Below, piece by piece: positions 34,878-46,925 of a stretch of DNA of 64,000 nt. Position 1 is the first letter of the stretch. Each line of letters starts with the position of its first letter. The stretch is from Artocarpus heterophyllus (lineage: Eukaryota > Streptophyta > Magnoliopsida > Rosales > Moraceae): the NCBI GenBank assembly GCA_025403435.1, contig JAJQZP010000256.1, positions 372,001 to 436,000 of the forward strand, written 5' to 3'. Under the pieces are notes generated by a model. It did not search any database. It was not told the origin of the DNA and saw only the letters and a list, made by a program, of their open reading frames with translations. The position numbers and the translations under genes were made by a program.

Positions 34878-36346
34878 GATGAGATGAAAGAAGAGTAAAT
34901 AGAAAGGAAAAATTAAGATAGTAAATTGCAGAATCCTAGAATTCCTTCTTCTTTTAGAGAAAAAGAAGAATTTTTAATGAAAAAGATGAGGATTTGCGAT
35001 TTAGAGAGAAAATAACAAATTAAGAGAGAAAAAGTGAACTCGGAGAAATAAGCTCCTATGCACAGTAAACGTATTTGTAAACATTAATTAAACCACTGTA
35101 TATGACACGTATAGAGACCACGTGGGAGAGACAGTGTGAATCAAACTGATTTAGGATTTAAACTAGGCCCAAATGTTCTTAGTTGAAAATGGTCAGGTTG
35201 TTTCGGGCCTTAACACATTTAGAACGAGTTAAATAACAAACATAAAATTGAAAACCAATTTGTATAAATCTTAAACCCAATTTAAAGCCCACTATAGATA
35301 AAGTTAACTATGAACAACAAATCTAATTTAACGACAACAAGGATCTTCCTGAATGATATTTAAAATCATTTCATAACAACATAATCTTCCAGCAACTCAA
35401 ATAATTTTGTTTTAATCAAAACCTTATTGAACAATGCATACACCCATATGTTATTCCTAATACTCAACATCTATCAATGGATTCATCATCATTGCTACCA
35501 AGGGTTTAGAATGTGACTAACCTTGAAATCAATACGATTTACGTCTTTCAACATAGACCATATCAATGAACAAAGACACTAGATGTTACTACTTAAGAAC
35601 ATCTACAATCCCCACAATTCTACTCATACAATATATAATTTCCTCATATAACAAAACCTTAGGTAACCAAAAGATTCACTGATACACTTAAATACAATGT
35701 ACGTAACGAAATATTCCAATTTTGAGATTCATGCATTCTAGACTTTACATAGTCTCAACAGACCAAAAGTCTAACATTTATCTCTCTCAAGATTCAATAC
35801 CATGATTCCCAACTTATATCATATTCCTCGAATATATAGAACTTTTAAGAAAAGTTATTGACACTTATGTGCTCCATCGAATCCACACATAATCATTACT
35901 TAGGTTTGAATCAATTACGAAAAATTTGGCATATCTATGTCAAACTTTAAAATCAATAAATCAAGCCTTATATTTCTTATTGTTTTTCACGAGACAAAAG
36001 GCTCTTAAATCCTCGTATCTATACGAATTTCTCATCGTTTATACGAATTAAATATGCTTATAGATCCAAATATTATACGAATCTCTCATAAGCATTCTAC
36101 TTATAAACTCATTCCATATAATTATCATTCCCTTATAACTATTAATACTTTCCTTCTATATAATTATTGTACTCATATAACTATTAATATTTTCATTCTA
36201 TGGCCTTTCCATGTTACATCCTTCTAAACTGTATAAATCAATGTGAAGGTTCATTTTGATGATGACACTGAAAATTCAACTTCAAAACCATCTCAAAAAT
36301 ATATTTTTTTAAAGTGGTGCTACACTCCCTAGGTTAACCGAACCTA
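34878..36346 (-). other. Long leader of the LOG-carrying element
   Basis: About 1.47 kb between the primer site and the first gene, with no gag-like frame. It contains a two-unit 42-bp tandem repeat at about 36115-36198 (CATATAATTATCATTCCC / TATATAATTATTGTACTC starts, each followed by TTATAACTATTAATA or ATATAACTATTAATA) and several TATACGAAT copies (36020-36090). A structured leader of this size is common in non-autonomous elements, which keep packaging signals. Confidence 0.55.
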
Positions 36347-36348
36347 GG
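36328..36348 (-). other. Perfect interrupted palindrome beside the primer binding site
   Basis: CCTAGGTT-AACCG-AACCTAGG: 8-bp arms with a 5-nt loop. It overlaps the first two bases of the primer site complement. It would fold in both RNA and DNA. Confidence 0.75.
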
Positions 36349-36359
36349 CTCTGATACCA
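36347..36359 (-). other. Primer binding site (tRNA-iMet type)
   Basis: On the minus strand TGGTATCAGAGCC lies 7 nt after the end of the right LTR. It is complementary to the 3' end of initiator methionine tRNA, the commonest primer of plant LTR elements, and sets the element's 5' end on the right. Confidence 0.92.
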
Positions 36360-36366
36360 AAAATTC

Positions 36367-38340
36367 TGTAACGCCCCTATATGGGGGTTAACAGTTTTTA
36401 ATGAGATAAAATAAAAATAAATAGTAAAAGTAAAACCTTAAAAATAAAATTTGCCCGGGACTTAAATAAAAACTCCCAACTCAAAAATAAAAATATAAAC
36501 GACAAATAAACCACAGTTTTAATGTAGCACCTTAAATTTAATAATATAAACTGTTGTCATCATCATTTTAACCCTCAACACATTGTAATACAGTCACAGA
36601 AAGTAACAATTGATGCTTACATTATCATGAAGAACATTCTCAACGATTGAAGCAGTCCCAATGTAATATAGCTACACCACTTCCTCAACTATATTTCTCG
36701 TAGCCACCTCACACTTAGTGAGTCCTGAAAAGATATAAACATAAGGGAATGAGCAACACTATGCTCAGTAGAGAAAGCCATTACTCACCTTTAGGTTTTT
36801 ATCATTACCACATTAAAACCTGCATGGTTAATAAGTTACATCATATTCCAGATTATGAGGTTTATTATGATCACATCTTATGGATACCGTAGTTAATCAT
36901 TACCAAGTGTCATAATTACACATTTATACAAATATTACCAATCATCATTGTTCCTAGGTATCCATGTTAAATTGAGTATCACTCAACTCATCGAAACCCA
37001 AGTGGGCGCACTTGATCACCCTATAAACATTCCAAGGGTGTTCCGGTGAGGGGACATCAAGCCCCGAGTCCTCACCAAGTCGATTCCTGTACAGTGTGTT
37101 TTGGGACTTTCAACCCAAGGAAGCGTCATCGCCTTCCCCCTATTTTACCTTTTAGGGTATTCATGCCCAAGGACGTAACCGTCGCCCTCTTCATGTCTCA
37201 CAATTTCTCTATATTGAATCATTATCAATAGAGTTAGTTTTCCTAACCATGCTTCTCAATTTATAACATGTGTCAATTCATTATGTTCCTCGCCGTACAA
37301 TACAAGACGAGTCCATGTCATAGTTTCATATGTGATAATCATATAATATCAGTTCAACATAGATATATATATATTGCGGCAAAACAATCAATTTTAATTC
37401 TATAAAAACCTCACAAAAGATGAGTAATAGAATCCCTACCTTTTAAGCTTATCAACAGTCTCTTAATCCTGGAATCAATTAACGTTAGCTCCATACTCCC
37501 TTGATCCTAAGGCGTGCATAAGGACAATTAAAACTAAAGCACAACATACAACTACATTCATAAAATTTATTTTAATTTAATCTTAGAATTTCAAGAAATA
37601 ACCACTGCCCATAGAGGTATTATAAAGTTTAACAATATAAATTTTCTGTCTAGGGCATATACACTTAGACTTCATACATATGCTCCAAAATAGCAACAAA
37701 CATATACTTAGGTTTAAGAACGCAAATTTGAATAATCCTTTAGTATAAAAGAAAATTTATAAATGAAAGACTAAATTTGTTCATAAGATTCTAACCTCGG
37801 ATTATGGTTAGTTGGAAGCTTGAAATGGCTTCAAAACAGGTTCCTTTACTTCGGTATGACTGAAATTCTTGCTCAAATGGAGGTGATGGTGGCTGATTTT
37901 TATGGCTGCCTTGAAGAAGTTCTCTAAGTATTTTGCTTCAGCAAAGAAATGAGAAGAAGAGTGTGGGAACCGTGGAAGAGAAAGGAAGAAAAGATGAAGT
38001 CTTTGAAGAGAAGTGATGGAAACAATTATAGAGGAGACATGTTGAAGCATGTCACGGAGGAAATAAAGAAAATGAGGGTCAAGAGTAGTTGGAAAAGATA
38101 TCCTTATGTCTCATCTAAAGACTTTAACACATATAATGCCAATATGACATTTTTGAGATTTATTAGAAGTTCTAAGGCTTTTTAGTAATCATACTAAATA
38201 AATATAGGAGAATTTTAGAAAATTTAAAAATAGATAAAAATAAATATTATAAAATAAATTTAAATGAAGCAATATTTTTTTATATATTAAAAATTAATTT
38301 AATTACCTCAATACCCGTTAGGAGAATAACGGGTGTCACA
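36367..38340 (-). mobile_element. 5' LTR of the LOG-carrying element (right copy)
   Basis: 1,974 bp. It matches the left LTR throughout. The differences noticed are CTTAAATAAAAAC versus CTTAAATGAAAAC near the start, one extra T in TAGGTTTTTATC, and GCAATATTTTTTT versus GCAATTTTTTTTT near the end. As the 5' LTR it should hold the promoter for minus-strand transcription of the two carried genes. Confidence 0.93.
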
Positions 38341-38345
38341 GATCA
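38341..38345. repeat. Target-site duplication, right copy (GATCA)
   Basis: Identical to 30130-30134. Confidence 0.92.
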
Positions 38346-40758
38346 CCAAAGAAATTTAAAGAGAGTATTCTAGAGAGAGAAACTCTGAACTCTCAGAGGG
38401 CTATTATTTAATAGGCTTTTTTGTGTTTTTTTCCCTTCTTAGAATAATTAGATGAATATCAAATCTTAACATCAATAGAGAATTTGGGATACGTAGTTAA
38501 ATGCCCTTTCTCAAGACTAAAGTTTTTGTAAATATACCACGGGCTGGGGCCTTGGAGGTTTGACTAAGGAAGATCAGGCCTTTGGTCCCTTGAAAGATGG
38601 CTTAAATAAGCCCAATCCAAGTTTTTGACAGGCTAAGCTGTTCCATCCCAACATGCAACTTTTACAGAAAATAAGGCTCTTTATATATATATGCAACAAA
38701 TGTAAAGCTTGGATTCACTTATATCATTAAAATAAGTAATTACAGCAAATGTCACGCTATATCGTTATACTATATTTCAAAATAGTAAATATCCTTAAGA
38801 TAAAGTTGGTATTCGAATATGATACTAATATCTAATAGAGATACCAGACAGTAACTACCATGATACCTATATCTAACCAAGACATTAGCCAATATTCAAC
38901 CGTTATATCAGTGTCTAATGTGATGACCAGCTGTAATTTGCCATTATCGATGGCACCAATACCAGAATACTCAGAAAATACTAAAAAAATCATAGAATCT
39001 ATCAAATAACTAAAAAAATGCACCATAAATTACCAAAGCATTGATTTGAAAAAAGACCATTATTGTCAAAAATCAAGCGACGGAGGCAACCTCCACTACA
39101 TGGCTAGGTTGGAGATCTACTATAGAGACATGGCATCGTGAGGAAATGGCAATGAGGAGCTTTCTAGTTGCAAATTGGGCAAAGATCTTAGGAACAACGC
39201 GGAGGGGAGATCTAAAGATCTCCACGTGCAAGGAAGACATTTTACTTCAATCTCCATACCACCACTAAGCAGGAGTGATCATCTAATATCATCATCTAAA
39301 TGAATCACCACGAGACCATCCCGACATCAAAGCCCTGCCTTGAGACCACTGCGACGTCATAGCCCTAATGCCGATATGCATTGTTGTCATCCAAACTCAA
39401 CACTCTAAGACACCACCTTGACATCACAGTCCTAACGCCATCGTAAAGGCGTCCCTATTCTTTGACGGGAATCCCTGCGACAATGCTTGAACGATCAGCT
39501 TAGACTCAAAGCTAGACCTTTAAAGCCCAAGGTGATTGACTTCAAAGACGTGGTGTAGTGCAGATTCCAACAAAGAGTCGAGGAGATGGGAGATCTCTGA
39601 TGGAGGCTGTGCAGACAAGAAGTGCACACAGAGAGAGAAAGAGAGAGAGAGAGAGGTAGGGGGAAGTAAAAAACCTAAAGTAATTTTGGGGTATTGTAGT
39701 CCATGCAAATATTGTTTTTAATAAATAATGGTATAAATTACAAGAGTTTTTCTCCTTATGGCATAAATCAATCCACATTAAAATATATAGCATCTCTCTA
39801 TTACTTCCAGAAAAGGAAGGAAGAGTACTTCAAGGAATTTGGGACCATTGCTTGAAACAGACTTAAGAATTTGGGACCATTTTTTGGAACTGATTTAGGA
39901 CTTTGGGACCATTCCTTGGAATTGGCAAGGCCAAATTGTCCCTTAACAACTTATTTGGGAGGAAAACAAAGATAGGTATGTTGTTTCACTCAATAATGAT
40001 AAAAAATTGTCTCATTTGTTGGGACCAAAGAATGTTTCAGCCGTAATTGTACAATTTCTTGTGCTAGACCTTTAACTTATTCTTTGTCAAAATAACAAAA
40101 CACATAATTCAAGCCCACGTTATGCTCGAAGTAGACCTATGACTTCTATTGTGAATTCTGAATATATCATGATTGGATTAGAATATAGGATACAAATTTT
40201 AACATCATATATGCTATAAAATTAGAATGTGGCTCTATTTTGTTAATAAAAAAGTGGATCAATGATGTACTCACATCCCCAATCATATAAGAGATCAACT
40301 GAGACTTTAGTCAGAAAAACAAAGGAAGGACATGAAGGGGAAAAAAAAGAACAAGGGGAGACACAAGATCAAACTCGAGAGATTTGGCCAATCAAATTAA
40401 TTCTATAACTTTATCGTATTCAAGTTCGTAAATGGTAAAAACTATTTTATACTCCAAAAAATTATTACTAAATAATTAAATCGACAATGTAGTAATTAGA
40501 TAAATAACTGTTATTTATCTTTTCAACTTTCATTTATTGATTTTTTGACTAAACAACATGAAAGATTATAACCCATATCATTATTTGCACTTCCTATTCC
40601 TCAATTCTCTATCATTTCTACTCTTTATTTCTCCAACCAAATGAAAAGCCTTCGCACCGTCACACAATAATGGAACTTCCATATCCCCAAAAAAGAGTTA
40701 AAAGAGCATAACTATCTGCGCGTGATGGTGTTTGGTGTACCTAGTTCTATGTATATAT
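38346..40758. other. Intergenic sequence, possible tail of the decayed copia LTR then unrecognised
   Basis: The first 80 bp (AGAGAGTATTCTAGAGAGAGAAACTCTG) may continue the copia LTR cut at 30134. 39050-39540 is less AT-rich, with repeated 'gac-atca' phrases, but no open frame or similarity was recognised. A GA microsatellite lies at about 39629-39655 and a 32-bp triple repeat at 39836-39930. Confidence 0.4.
39836..39930. repeat. Three-copy 32-bp tandem repeat
   Basis: GGGACCATT recurs at 39841, 39873 and 39905, exactly 32 bp apart, each within TTTGGGACCATTnnTTGgAA. The units are imperfect. Function unknown. Confidence 0.7.
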
Positions 40759-41478
40759 TGTTAGAAAAATGGCAATTGGATGAATGAGAAATTGATGCTC
40801 ATTGGTGGAGATTAATGGAGATCATAAACCCCATGTTGTAACACCCAAAGGTATGGATTAATAGGTGATTATGAGCTTCATAATCATGGAAAATAGAGGG
40901 TTACAACCAATGGTTTAATGGGAGATAATGAGCACCATTATCATGGAAAATGGAAGGTTGCAACCAATGTCATTATGCACATAAATTCTGAATAATGCTC
41001 ATTATAATGTGGATTGTAACATCTATTTTCTAAGCCTATATAATGAACTCTCCTCCACATGTTTGAGAGACACACAATTGCATAAAATTTGCACTCACCA
41101 AGTCATAGAGTCTTTCCTTTGTTTTTCAAATTCCATCTATTTTTGTTGTAGTCATTTTTGGTGATAGAAGGAAAAAACAGTTTCAAGTTCGCCGGAAACG
41201 GTATCCGATAGTGCTGAAGATTCTGTTGTTAGTCGTTGTATCCTGGGAGACAGACGTCCATCAAATCCTCGTGCACAACCGGAGGGGACGAATCTGTTTT
41301 AAGGAAAGCGTGACCTACACGTGCCTCGACCATTTTTCTATCTAATTTTCACGTTACGTTGCTTCAATTGAAGGTTTTGTTGTATCTGTTTTCTTTATTT
41401 TCTAATTTTTTTTTCTTTTCAATTGTAACCTGTTCATATTATTCATTTTATTCAGATTACATGCTATATATGATTACA
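40759..41478 (+). mobile_element. 5' LTR of the copia element
   Basis: 720 bp, TG...CA. Contains CCTATATAATGAAC (about 41037), a likely TATA box, and hairpin-forming repeats ATTATGA-GCT-TCATAAT and GATAATG-AGCAC-CATTATC. Confidence 0.88.
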
Positions 41479-42320
41479 ATCTTAAAACAGTTTTTCTCTT
41501 GAGAACGGACAGGTTATTGCATTTGGATAAAGAAATATTGTTTTCTCTCGTGGCTTTTAGTTCTCTTCATAGTTTTGGAATTGTTCATATAATATATGTC
41601 GTGATTGCATGTGCATTAATGTTTTGTTTGATTCTGGTTGTTTGTTACTTTAATATAAAGTTGTTCGTGTTCAATTACGTTTTTTTTTTAAGTTAAATTT
41701 TCGTCCTTGTGCATGGTTACCTAAAATTGGACGTTTTACAAGTATTAATCATATTTGTTTTTCTAATCGCTTGATTGTGTGTTTTGATTCTCTACAATTT
41801 CTCTAGCTCTAAATCTTTACGTATTTTACTTTATATTGTTATTATAAAGTTGTCATATGTTTTATTGCATTTTGTTGTATTTTGTTGCTATAACTATGTT
41901 CATATTCATTTTCGTTAAAAGCCTCATTATTTTCTATATACGTTTTGGTTTTGCTATATGCATTAACATTTTGTCGAATGCTTCAGGTTATATGTTTTGG
42001 TACATTATAATGTTCATTTATTGTATTTTTACACATTACGTATTATTACGATAGAATATTACAAATGGATGTTAGAGTTTGGTCATTGTTATTAATTCAT
42101 TACTTCATTGGTAGTTTATGTTTTGTTTGTTATGTAACTGGTTTTATTTCTTAATTGTTTATGTATATATATGAGCGTTGTAAAAACGTTTACATTATAT
42201 CAATTTGCTATGTTGTGTTTTCAATCAAGACATTTAATGTATATATATATATATATATAGTTTACTGTTTATAACAGTTTTGTCTTTAAAGGAAACTAAT
42301 ATTTGGTTCTATTTTTAGAA
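41479..42320 (+). other. Leader between the 5' LTR and gag of the copia element
   Basis: About 840 bp with no similarity seen. No clear tRNA-iMet primer site follows the LTR; the first bases are ATCTTAAAACAG. TTCTATTTTTAG directly before the start codon looks like a 3' splice site, so the leader may contain an intron. This is inference. Confidence 0.5.
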
Positions 42321-45300
42321 ATGGGTGATAACATGAATGTTGTTCCAACTGAGAATGTTCCAACTGGGAGCACTTCTGAGACACCGATGCCATCTCCTAG
42401 GGTCCATGCTTCAACCTCGACACAACTTTTGTCGGTTACAGTTCCTGTGAACCACAATGAAAAACCTGAAAAATTTAATGGACTAAATTTTAAAACTTGG
42501 CAACAAAAGATGTTGTTCTATTTGACAACACTGAATCTTGCGAGATTCTTGAAAGAGGATCCTCCTACTGTTAGAGAGGATGAAACAGATGCTCAGACCT
42601 TGCTTGCTGTTGAAGCATGGAAGCATTCTGACTTCTTGTGCAAGAATTATATTCTGAATGGCTTGACTGATGCACTTTATAATGTGTACAGTCCGAAAAA
42701 AATGGCCAAAGAAGTATGGGAGTCTTTGGACCATAAATACAAAATAGAAGATGCTGGTGCTAAGAAGTTCATAGTTGGACGGTTCATGAACTACAGAATG
42801 GTGGATTCTAAGACTATAATTAGTCAAGTACAAGAACTGCAATTACTCATTCATGAAATTCATACTGAAGGAATGGTAATTAGTGAGTCTTTCCAGGTAG
42901 CTGCAATCATAGAGATGCTACCCCCGACGTGGAATGACTTCAAGAACTATCTGAAGCACAAGCGTAAAGAGATGAGCGTTGAAGATCTTATTGTTCGACT
43001 TCGCATTGAGGAAGACAATAGAAGATCTGAGAAAAAGCTTTTTAACAAGTCTGTTGCCAAAGCAAATGTGGTGGAGCATGATAAAAGCTCCAAGAACAAG
43101 AAAACCAAGTCGGGGTTCAAGCTGGGGCCTAAGGGTGGAATTTCAAAGAAGCAGAAATTCCAAGGAAAATGTTTCAACTATGACAAGGTGGGTCACAAGT
43201 CGGCAGATTGTAGGCTGCCAAAGAGAAACAAGAAGAAAGAGGCTAATGTGGTGGACACCATCACACAAGAAGTGTCAGACATCAGTCTCTCTGCCGTGGT
43301 CTCTGAAGTCAACATGGTGGACTCCAACCCAAAGGAGTGGTGGCTAGACACTGGGGCCACACGCCATGTCTACTGTGATAGAGCTGCTTTTGTTGAACTC
43401 GTACTGTCAGAAGTTGGGGAGAAGCTATATATGGGCAACTCTGCCACATCTGAGATCAATGACCAAGGGATGGTGGTTCTAAAAATGACATCAGGCAAGG
43501 AAGTCAAGCTGCAAAATGTGTTGTATGTGCCTGATATTCGAAAGAATCTCATTTCTGGAACTCTGCTGAGTTCACATGGCTTCAAGATGGTTTTTGAAGC
43601 TGATAAAATGGTTTTGTCTAAACATGGAATGTATGTGGGAAAGGGTTATGTGAAAGATGGGATGTGGAAAATGAATGTAATGGCTGTTAAGCCCAATTCC
43701 ATCAATATAATTAAAAAGTCTTCCACTTATATGCTTGAGTCTTCTAATTTATGGCATGGTAGACTAGGTCATGTTAATTATAATACTTTACGTAGATTAA
43801 TTAACTTGAATCACATACCCACATTTAATATTGATCCCAAACACAAATGTGAAATATGTGTAGAGGTAAAACTAACGAGATCTTCATACCAAATGATTGA
43901 TAGAAATACTGAGCCACTTGATTTGATACATAGCGATGTTTGTGATTTAAAATTTATTCAAACTAGAGGTGGGAATAAATATTTTGTTACATTCATAGAT
44001 GATAGCACAAAATATTGCTATGTATATTTGCTTAAAAGTAAAGATGAAGTTATAGAGAAGTTTGCTCTCTATAAGCAAGAAGTTGAAAACCAACTTAATA
44101 AGAAAATTAAGATGGTAAGAAGTGACCGTGGTGGTGAATATGTAGAACCATTTAGTGAATTTTGTGCACAACATGGTATTATCCACGAAGTTACGCCACC
44201 CTATTCACCTCAGTCAAATGGTGTGGCTGAACGCAAAAATCGTACCTTAAAGGATATGATGAATGCGATGCTGATAAGTTTTGGATTGCCACAAAACATG
44301 TGGGGGGAAGCCATTTTATCGGCTAATTACCTTTTAAATAAGGTACCCCGAAAGAAAGAAGACAAGACCCCTTATGAATTGTGGAAAGCTAGAAAGCCTT
44401 ATTACAAATACTTGAGAGTGTGGGGGTGTCTTGCAAAGGTAATGATACCTACACCAAAGAAGATGAGAATAGGTCCAAAAACAGTTGATTGCATCTTCAT
44501 TGGTTATGCCCACAACAGTAGTGCTTATCGGTTTCTTGTGTATGAATCTAAAAACCCTGAGATTCACAAGAACACGATAATGGAATCTAGGAATGCATCA
44601 TTTTTTGAACATGTATTTCCTTGCAAATCCAAAGAGGATGGTCCAAGTTTATCTAAACGAACGTTTAAGACTATTGAAGAGAATAGTCAAGATCATCAAG
44701 AAGTTGAAACCGAATATGAAGAGGAAGAGCCTAGACGAAGCTAAAGGGCATGAACAGAAAAATCATTTGGACCTGACTTTCTGACCTACATGCTAGAGGC
44801 TGAACCTCAAACTTTTAAAGAAGCTGTAAGCTCATCGGAGGGTCCTTTATGGAAAGAAGCCATAAAGAGTGAAATTGATTCCATCATGCAGAATCATACT
44901 TGGGAATTAGTGGACCTTCCTCCAGGAAGTAAACTGCTAGGTTCTAAATGGATTTTCAAACGTAAAATGAAAGCTGATGGAACAATTGACAAGTATAAGG
45001 CTAGACTTGTTATAAAAGGTTATAGACAAAAAGAAGGCCTTGATTACTTTGATACTTATTCTCCTGTAACGAGAATAACCTCCATAAGAATGATCATAGC
45101 GATTGCCGCTTTGCGAAATCTTGAAGTACATCAGATGGATGTAAAGACTGCTTTTCTTAATGGAGACCTTGAAGAGGAAATTTATATGGAACAACCAGAA
45201 GGTTGTATTGCTCCAGGACAAGAAAAGAAAGTCTGCAAATTGGTGAAGTCTTTGTATGGGCTTAAACAAGCACCAAAGCAATGGCATGAGAAATTTGACA

Positions 45301-46409
45301 ATGTTATGATGTCAAATGGGTTCAAAATTAATGAGTATGACAAGTGTGTTTATGTCAAAGGAACAGACGATGGATATGTTATTCTTTGTCTGTATATAGA
45401 TGACATGCTAATCGTGGGTAGCAATGATCGGATGATCAAATCAACTAAAGATATGTTGAACTCTAGGTTTGACATGAAAGACATGGGACTTGCCGATGTG
45501 ATTTTAGGAATCAAAATCAAAAGGTCGCCTGATGGACTCATCTTAAGCCAGTCACACTATGTGGACAAGATACTTGACAAATTTAGTAAAAATGACACTG
45601 GTGTGACCAGAACACCAATTGATACTAGTCAACATATGTCCAAAAATAGAGGAGAAAGTATATCCCAGGTGGAATATGCCAGAGTGATAGGCAGTTTAAT
45701 GTACTTAATGAATTGTACAAGACCAGATATTGCCTATGCTGTAAGTAGTATGAGTAGATTCACGAGTAATCCAGGAGATGATCACTGGAAAGCGATTGTT
45801 AGAGTACTCAGATACTTACGGTATACACGTAGTTATGGGCTACATTATACAAGAGATCCTGCAGTTCTTGAAGGGTATTCTGACGCAAGTTGGATATCTG
45901 ATATACAGGATTCTAAAGCTACAAGTGGATACGTATTCACTTTGGGAGGTGCAGCAGTTTCATGGAAGTCTTCAAAGCAGACGGTAATAACCAAATCTAC
46001 TATGGAATCTGAATTTGTTGCTTTGGATAAAAGCGGTGAAGAAGCTGAATGGCTAAGGAATTTCTTGGATGATATCCCTGAATGGCCTAAACCTATGCCT
46101 GCAATATGCATACATTGTGATAATCAGTCTGCTATTGGCAGGGCACAGAATGTGATGTACAATGGTAAGTCGAGGCATATACGTCGTCGACATAATACTG
46201 TTAGACAACTAATCTCAACTGGAGTCATGACAATAAACTATGTAAGGTCTAAAGAAAATATTGCGGATCCGTTAACCAAAGGACTGAATAGAGATCAAGT
46301 TGAGAAAACATCAAGAGGAATGGGACTTAAGCCCATAAAGAATAGGTCGAAACAGTGGAAACCCAACCTTGTTGACTGGAGATCCCAAGATCTAGGTTCA
46401 ATGGGATAA
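42321..46409 (+). pseudogene. Copia Gag-Pol polyprotein with two premature stops
   Basis: One frame from the ATG at 42321 to the stop at 46409 (1,363 codons), broken only by TAA at 44742-44744 and TGA at 44751-44753. Order: Gag ([14 protein letters not shown] near residue 53, then the capsid-like domain); zinc knuckle near 284-297, in which the second Cys position is Tyr (codon 43179-43181); protease [13 protein letters not shown] (catalytic Asp about 343); GAG-pre-integrase HGRLGHVN with its HHCC zinc site; integrase core with D in HSDVCDL, D in RSDRGGEY and E in VAERKNRT. The stops fall between integrase and RT. RT follows, with [30 protein letters not shown] and YIDDMLIVG (YxDD box), then RNase H with YSDASW, TMESEF and HCDNQSA, ending in ADPLTKGL. 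As it stands only a truncated Gag-Pr-Int product can be made, and RT/RH is not expressed in frame without readthrough of both stops. Confidence 0.9.
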
Positions 46410-46925
46410 CTAAGCTGAATAGACTGAGTAAGATCACTGTAGGGGTTACCCCAACCCATTCCCATAATAAAACAGTGATACCCGTAGGGAAAGGTTAAGC
46501 AGTTTGCTTTTAATGATTCTTACGTGTCGAATACGTTGAGAATTCGAGCGGAGTAATACGGGTTACTCATAAGTAAGAAATCACCTATGTGAGAGAGAAG
46601 TGGGGCCGCTTCAAAGGAGAATTGCTAGGGCTCAATTCTTTAGAAGCTCTTGCAGAACCAGGGAGATGTTCATGGCCAAAATGAACATAACTATGAGAAC
46701 TGAAACTGTGTTAGGAAAATATCTGTGTGAGGTATGTTATCGTTTACACAAATGGCAGAACAGTTCAAGGACATCGCATCTACTAGTCAGCCAGTAAAGT
46801 AAACATACTTTCACAAGGGAAGGTTCAAGGGTTAACGCCTACCTATCCTATGCAGATATTAACCGTAGAACTCTATCATCGTGTAGTGTCATTGTTTTTC
46901 CTCTGTAGTTTGTCAATTTCATTCA

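Larger units (their letters stand above)
30135..38340 (-). mobile_element. Young non-autonomous LTR retrotransposon carrying LOG-like and Cys-rich genes
   Basis: An 8.2-kb element with two nearly identical LTRs (30135-32107 and 36367-38340), 5-bp GATCA target duplications, and a tRNA-iMet primer site next to the right LTR on the minus strand. Next to the left LTR is a gypsy-type 3' end, with GAGGACGAAATTTC followed by AAGGGGGG. The element therefore reads right to left. The 4.26-kb interior shows no gag, protease, reverse transcriptase, RNase H or integrase. It holds two sense-oriented intact reading frames: a Cys-rich basic protein (34356-34877) and a LOG-like protein (33062-33712). The LTRs differ by about two substitutions and one single-base indel, so the insertion is very recent. 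Movement must have depended on the proteins of another element, most likely a Ty3/gypsy relative. The combination is not one I know from described plant elements. Confidence 0.93.

Noticed and set aside
30135..38340. Possibility that the repeated 1.97-kb segments are an assembly or segmental duplication
   Set aside because: TG...CA ends, GATCA target duplications, primer site and polypurine tract all fit an LTR element exactly.
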